Part shown: one piece after another, positions 60,542 to 64,000 of the stretch
Layout of the letters: the number at the start of each line of letters is the position of its first letter
How positions within the stretch are numbered: position 1 is the stretch's first letter
Source: Allokutzneria sp. NRRL B-24872
GTDB taxonomy: Bacteria > Actinomycetota > Actinomycetes > Mycobacteriales > Pseudonocardiaceae
NCBI RefSeq assembly: GCF_002155965.1
Contig: NZ_MUMH01000032.1
Location: 1-64,000 of the forward strand
DNA: 64,000 bases
Direction: 5' to 3'
Program-made: the position numbers and the translations under genes
Notes under the pieces: model-generated
Database searches by the model: none
What the model was told of the DNA's origin: nothing
What the model saw: only the letters and a program-made list of their open reading frames with translations

Positions 60542-61504
60542 ATGAGCACGACACGACGCGCGTTCCTCGGCGGCATGGGCCTGCTCGCGCTGACCGCCTG
60601 CGACGTCCCGCGCGGCGCCGCCGGTGGCACCGCGTGGGAGTTCACCGACGACCGCGGCAAGAAGGCGGGACGTCCGGCTCGGCCGCAGCGCGTCGTCGCC
60701 CAGATCACCGCGGCGGCCGCGTTGTGGGACCTGGGCATCCGGCCGGTCGGCGTGTTCGGCCCGCAGAAGCGCCCCGACGGCTCCGCCGAGTCCATGATCG
60801 GCAACGTCGACCTGTCCACCACGCAGTCCGTCGGCATCACCTACGGCGAGTTCAACGTCGACAAGTTCCTGTCGCTGCGCCCCGATCTCCTCGTCACCGT
60901 GATGTACGGCGAGGAGCTGTGGTACGTGCCCAAGGAGCCCACTCCCACCATCGAGTCCGTCGCGCCCATCGTGGGCCTGCGCCTCAACGGCCGCTCCGCG
61001 CGCGCCAACATCGAGTCCTTCGTCAAGCTCGCCGAGGCGCTGGGCGCCGACGTCAAGGCTCCCGCTGTCGTGCAGGCCAAGGCCGAGTTCGACCGCGCGA
61101 CCGAGGAGCTGACCGCCAAGGCCAAGTCCGGGGTGAAGGCGCTCTTCGTCAGCGCCACCAAGGACAAGCTCTACATCGCCACCCCCGAGTACCACGGTGA
61201 CCTCAAGCTCTTCCAGGAGCTCGGTGTCGACGTCGTGGCGCCCAACGCGGGCAAGGACGCCTTCGAGACGCTCAGCTGGGAACAGGCCGACCGCTACCAG
61301 GCCGATGTCGTCCTCGTCGACAACCGCGCCGCCACGTCCATCCCGCGCGCCGAGCTGAACGCGATCCCCACGTGGTCGCGCCACCCGGCGGTGAAGGCCG
61401 GGCAGGTGTTCGACTGGGCGGCCGAGACCCCCAACAGCTACAACCGCATGGCACCCGTGCTCCGCTCGCTCGCCGAGGCGCTCGGCAAGGCCCGGCGCGT
61501 GTAG
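60542..61504 (+). CDS. Ferric-siderophore-binding lipoprotein
   Basis: 320 residues, ATG after AGGGAAAA. TTRRAFLGG and lipobox LLALTACD mark a Tat-type lipoprotein. Class III periplasmic-binding fold: RVVAQITAAAALWDLGIRPV, then LSLRPDLLVTVMY, ending with APVLRSLAEALG. It captures a ferric siderophore for the two permeases. No ATP-binding protein gene follows, so the ATPase must come from elsewhere. Confidence 0.93.
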   Translation: MSTTRRAFLGGMGLLALTACDVPRGAAGGTAWEFTDDRGKKAGRPARPQRVVAQITAAAALWDLGIRPVGVFGPQKRPDGSAESMIGNVDLSTTQSVGITYGEFNVDKFLSLRPDLLVTVMYGEELWYVPKEPTPTIESVAPIVGLRLNGRSARANIESFVKLAEALGADVKAPAVVQAKAEFDRATEELTAKAKSGVKALFVSATKDKLYIATPEYHGDLKLFQELGVDVVAPNAGKDAFETLSWEQADRYQADVVLVDNRAATSIPRAELNAIPTWSRHPAVKAGQVFDWAAETPNSYNRMAPVLRSLAEALGKARRV

Positions 61505-61596
61505 TCCGGCCTCGTAGTCAACAGTCGAGCGGTGGACATCCGCGTTCCCGAGCGCCAATAGCGTGAAAGGGCACTGTTGACCACGAGGGGAAAACA

Positions 61597-62013
61597 ATGT
61601 CCACGCGAACTTCATTGGCGCGGCGCATGGGGAAGGTGCTTGCGGTCGGGGGCGTGGTGGCGGGCGCGTTGCTCGCCACGGCTCCGGCGCAGGCCGCCGA
61701 GGCCACGGTCCCGTGCAGTGACGGCTGGATCTGCTTGTACGAGCACCGGGACGGCCGCGGCGCGTCCATCGCCTTTCACGAGCGCTCCGCGGGCAGCGAC
61801 GACCTGTCCAAGATCCCCTGCCCCGAGTGCCAGGGCGGCGGTACGTGGGACGACCGGATGTCGTCCTACGTCAACAAGACGAGCCGCACGTGGTGGGCGT
61901 ACGACACCGCGCACGGGATCGGGGAACGGCACAACTTGAACCCGGTCGACATCGTGGTCAACCTGGGTTCTAGGGATGAAGACCAGGTGTCGGCGATCTA
62001 TCCCTGGGGCTGA
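61597..62013 (+). CDS. Secreted peptidase inhibitor family I36-like protein
   Basis: 138 residues with a signal peptide cleaved near AQAAE. The mature domain CSDGWICLYEHRDGRGASIA... WDDRMSSYVNKTSRTWWAYD is a single beta/gamma-crystallin-like Greek-key domain as in family I36 (SMPI-like) proteins of Streptomyces. Four cysteines. May inhibit extracellular metalloproteases; many homologues are untested. Confidence 0.85.
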   Translation: MSTRTSLARRMGKVLAVGGVVAGALLATAPAQAAEATVPCSDGWICLYEHRDGRGASIAFHERSAGSDDLSKIPCPECQGGGTWDDRMSSYVNKTSRTWWAYDTAHGIGERHNLNPVDIVVNLGSRDEDQVSAIYPWG

Positions 62014-62115
62014 TCTCCACGCTCGCAGCGGGGGTCACCTCTCCCGCTGCGAGCGCCCGCCCAGGCACACAGCGGGATCGCGTGACTGTCAGGGGTGGGT
62101 GCCACACTCCGGCCC

Positions 62116-63150
62116 ATGACGGACAGGACCATCCGCGAGCTGGGTGAACGCCTCGTGGAGCTGGGCATGGTGGCCCGGGACAAGGCCGACTCGGTGTTCG
62201 ACGACAGCAAGGCCCACGTCGACGAGGCGGCGGATGTCCAGGACCTCCTCGACGCGCTGGTCGAGTTCGGCCTCGCCTTCTCCGTGCACGGCGACGTCGG
62301 TGTCTCCGTCGAGGGCTACTACCGCGAACTGCTCCAAGACGAGGTCGGTCCACTCACGGGCGTGGCCTTCTCCGACGTCGTGCTGCTCCGCGAGGAGGAC
62401 GGCCACGAGATGCTGCACTTCGCGCGCGACGGGAAGTCGTTCTGGTGGCTGGTCGAGCACGAGTACGACGACTACACGGACCAGTTGGCGTTCTTCGAGA
62501 ACGTCGCCGACCTGGAGCCCGGCGGTGAGGACCCACGCGGATTCCACCCGTACAGTCCGAAGGAGGGCGAGTCCAGCGAGACCAACTTCTACGTGCTGGC
62601 GACGCACGGGCAGGCGTTGGCGTTGCAGGAGGAGTTCGGTCTCACCTTCGCCCTGTCCGACGCCGACTCCGGTCCGCCGCGACCGGTCACCGTGCCGTTC
62701 CTGGACACCTGGCTGCCCCAGCGGGACCGCGTACTAGCCGAGTGGCGCGCTCGGTTCCTCCCGGCGGACTTCCCCTTCGACTTCTCACTCGACTCCCTCG
62801 ACGCGTTGGAGCCGTTCGTGCTCGACCGCTACGACTCCTCAGCGGCGGTGCGAACGCCCGAGGACGAGTTCGCTGCGGGCGCGGTCCGCTACGTCGGCGA
62901 GACGTTGCTCAGGAACACGCCGGGCAAGTGGGAGTACCGGGAGCACGGAGACTCGATCTACAGCCGCGTTCCGCTGATCAAGGGCGATGTCCCGATCGGG
63001 TTCTTCGCAGTTTCGGTGCCCCTGCACGCCCTGGCGTCACTGGCGGCGAAGCGAGTCCCCGGAACCCTGCGACGCCAGGCCGACCACTTGCAGGAAGCCG
63101 CCGCCCGCTACGCCAGAGCCCGCGGCATCGTCGAAGCACGGCGAAGCTGA
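62116..63150 (+). CDS. Hypothetical acidic protein
   Basis: A 344-residue soluble, strongly acidic protein, ATG at 62116. The first half has FGLAFSVHGDVGVSVEGYY and VVLLREEDGHEMLHF; the second half contains LPADFPFDFSLDSLDALEPF and a final helical stretch. No signal peptide or known motif. Acidic cytoplasmic proteins of this kind include immunity proteins, but no toxin gene adjoins it. Function unknown. Confidence 0.7.
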   Translation: MTDRTIRELGERLVELGMVARDKADSVFDDSKAHVDEAADVQDLLDALVEFGLAFSVHGDVGVSVEGYYRELLQDEVGPLTGVAFSDVVLLREEDGHEMLHFARDGKSFWWLVEHEYDDYTDQLAFFENVADLEPGGEDPRGFHPYSPKEGESSETNFYVLATHGQALALQEEFGLTFALSDADSGPPRPVTVPFLDTWLPQRDRVLAEWRARFLPADFPFDFSLDSLDALEPFVLDRYDSSAAVRTPEDEFAAGAVRYVGETLLRNTPGKWEYREHGDSIYSRVPLIKGDVPIGFFAVSVPLHALASLAAKRVPGTLRRQADHLQEAAARYARARGIVEARRS

Positions 63151-63205
63151 ACAAGAGCCGGATGTGCCACGGCTGATTCGCTGGTGAGGCCCCTAGAGTG
63201 TGCCG

Positions 63206-64000
63206 ATGGCGTTCGACGCGCACGGCATTGAGCCGATCCCCACCGAGCACCGCGACTCCACGCCGTGGGAGCAGTTCTGGATCTGGTCGGGCGCCAACAT
63301 CGCGCCGATCAACTGGGTGCTCGGCGCGCTCGGCGTGACGCTGGGGCTGAGCCTGGCGGAAACGCTCGTGGTGATCGCGCTGGGCAACCTGGTCGGCTGC
63401 GCGGTCTTCGGGCTGTTCAACGTGATCGGGCACCGCACGGGCGTGAACCAGATGGTGCTGGGGCGGGCGCCGTTCGGCAGGCGCGGCGCGATCGTGCCGG
63501 GCGTGGTGCAGTGCCTGGTCTCGATGGGCTGGGTCGGCGTGAACACGTGGGTGGTGCTCGACCTGGTGATGGCGGTGCTGCGCCAGTTCGGCGTGCACGG
63601 CGGCACGGGGATGAAGTACCTGATCGCGGCGATCATCATGGTGGTGCAGCTCGGGCTGGCGCTGTACGGCTTCTACGCGATCAGGACCTTCGAGAAGTAC
63701 ACCGTGCCGGCGACCGTGCTGGTCATGGCGGTGATGACGGTGCTCGCGCTGAGCCAGGCGGAGCTGAACTGGACGACGGCGACGGCCACCGAGCCCGCGG
63801 ACAAGCTCACCGCGATCACGCAGCTGCTCACCGCGATCGGCATCGGCTGGGGCATCACGTGGTTGCCGTACTCGGCCGACTACAGCCGGTTCGTGCGGCC
63901 GGGGGCCTCGGCGAAGTCGGTGTTCTGGTCGACGGCGCTGGGCATGTACGTGCCGACGGTGTGGCTCGCCGCGCTGGGCGCCTGCCTGGCGAGCACGGGC
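63206..64000 (+). CDS. NCS1-family permease (purine/cytosine/allantoin type), partial
   Basis: 265 residues before the window ends. TPWEQFWIWSGANIAPINW and GRAPFGRRGAIVPGVVQCLV are typical of NCS1 nucleobase-cation symporters, with helices spaced as expected. At least seven membrane segments are visible. The substrate (cytosine, purine, hydantoin or thiamine) cannot be told. The 3' part lies outside the window. Confidence 0.88.
   Translation, partial: MAFDAHGIEPIPTEHRDSTPWEQFWIWSGANIAPINWVLGALGVTLGLSLAETLVVIALGNLVGCAVFGLFNVIGHRTGVNQMVLGRAPFGRRGAIVPGVVQCLVSMGWVGVNTWVVLDLVMAVLRQFGVHGGTGMKYLIAAIIMVVQLGLALYGFYAIRTFEKYTVPATVLVMAVMTVLALSQAELNWTTATATEPADKLTAITQLLTAIGIGWGITWLPYSADYSRFVRPGASAKSVFWSTALGMYVPTVWLAALGACLASTG

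Overview
The window is high-G+C actinomycete DNA. WhiA, RbpA, OpcA, an InhA-type enoyl reductase and a MabA-type reductase place it in the Actinomycetia. The gene order (uvrC-rapZ-yvcK-whiA, gap-pgk-tpiA-secG, zwf-opcA...pgl, fabG-inhA-hemH, nfeD-SPFH) resembles, from memory, the Rv1420-Rv1488 stretch of Mycobacterium tuberculosis. The many secreted proteins, a sporulation regulator and a lanthipeptide cluster suggest a Pseudonocardiales-type soil actinomycete. Genus cannot be told from the sequence alone. No rRNA, tRNA, CRISPR array or intact insertion sequence was seen.

Layout. 1-2750: end of a probable pgi, then zwf and opcA, closed by a U-tract terminator. 3039-4870: a four-gene toxin-immunity cassette (small helical protein, CdiA-type nuclease toxin, two tandem immunity paralogues). 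4927-9858: histidine kinase and response regulator convergent with a MacB/FtsX-type ABC exporter. 9936-11383: divergent SDR and TetR genes with two operators. 11452-12231: pgl, about 8.7 kb from its usual partner opcA. 12300-15410: three tandem small secreted proteins (one broken), an ATP-grasp gene remnant, a glycerophosphodiesterase and a glycosyl/glycerophosphotransferase-like remnant. 15489-24271: conserved core (rbpA, secG, tpiA, pgk, gap, whiA, yvcK, rapZ, uvrC). 24299-33563: mixed accessory genes (Rieske, aldo-keto reductase, epimerase, LysR, beta-helix protein, M28 peptidase, TetR/methyltransferase), ending in a DddA-type DNA cytosine deaminase toxin with an Imm1 immunity protein. 33686-37250: SPFH, NfeD, an array of seven 30-bp-phased palindromes, DUF3097 and a hypothetical protein.

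37476-44468 is a compact class I lanthipeptide cluster: four small precursors sharing an F-D/E-L-D leader box but with four unrelated cores, then LanC, full-length LanB and an ABC exporter. It has no protease, regulator or tailoring methyltransferase. It lies beside the conserved hemH-inhA-fabG block (44555-47262). 47419-57840: lipoprotein, GntR regulator, coiled-coil protein, oxidoreductase and HxlR pair, secreted small proteins, an AAC(3) acetyltransferase pseudogene, MFS transporter, phosphoesterase, kinase-like protein and flavin dehydrogenase. 57983-64000: UspA, a ferric-siderophore importer (two permeases and a binding protein, no ATPase) under a likely iron box, a family I36 inhibitor-like protein, a hypothetical protein and a truncated NCS1 permease.

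The core genes supply glycolysis and pentose phosphate flux, fatty-acid elongation, haem synthesis and DNA repair. The inserted accessory blocks look like competition and defence functions: two polymorphic-toxin cassettes, a four-product lanthipeptide cluster and several secreted cysteine-containing proteins. Decayed genes sit at several block edges, consistent with repeated insertion and deletion in an otherwise syntenic chromosomal region.
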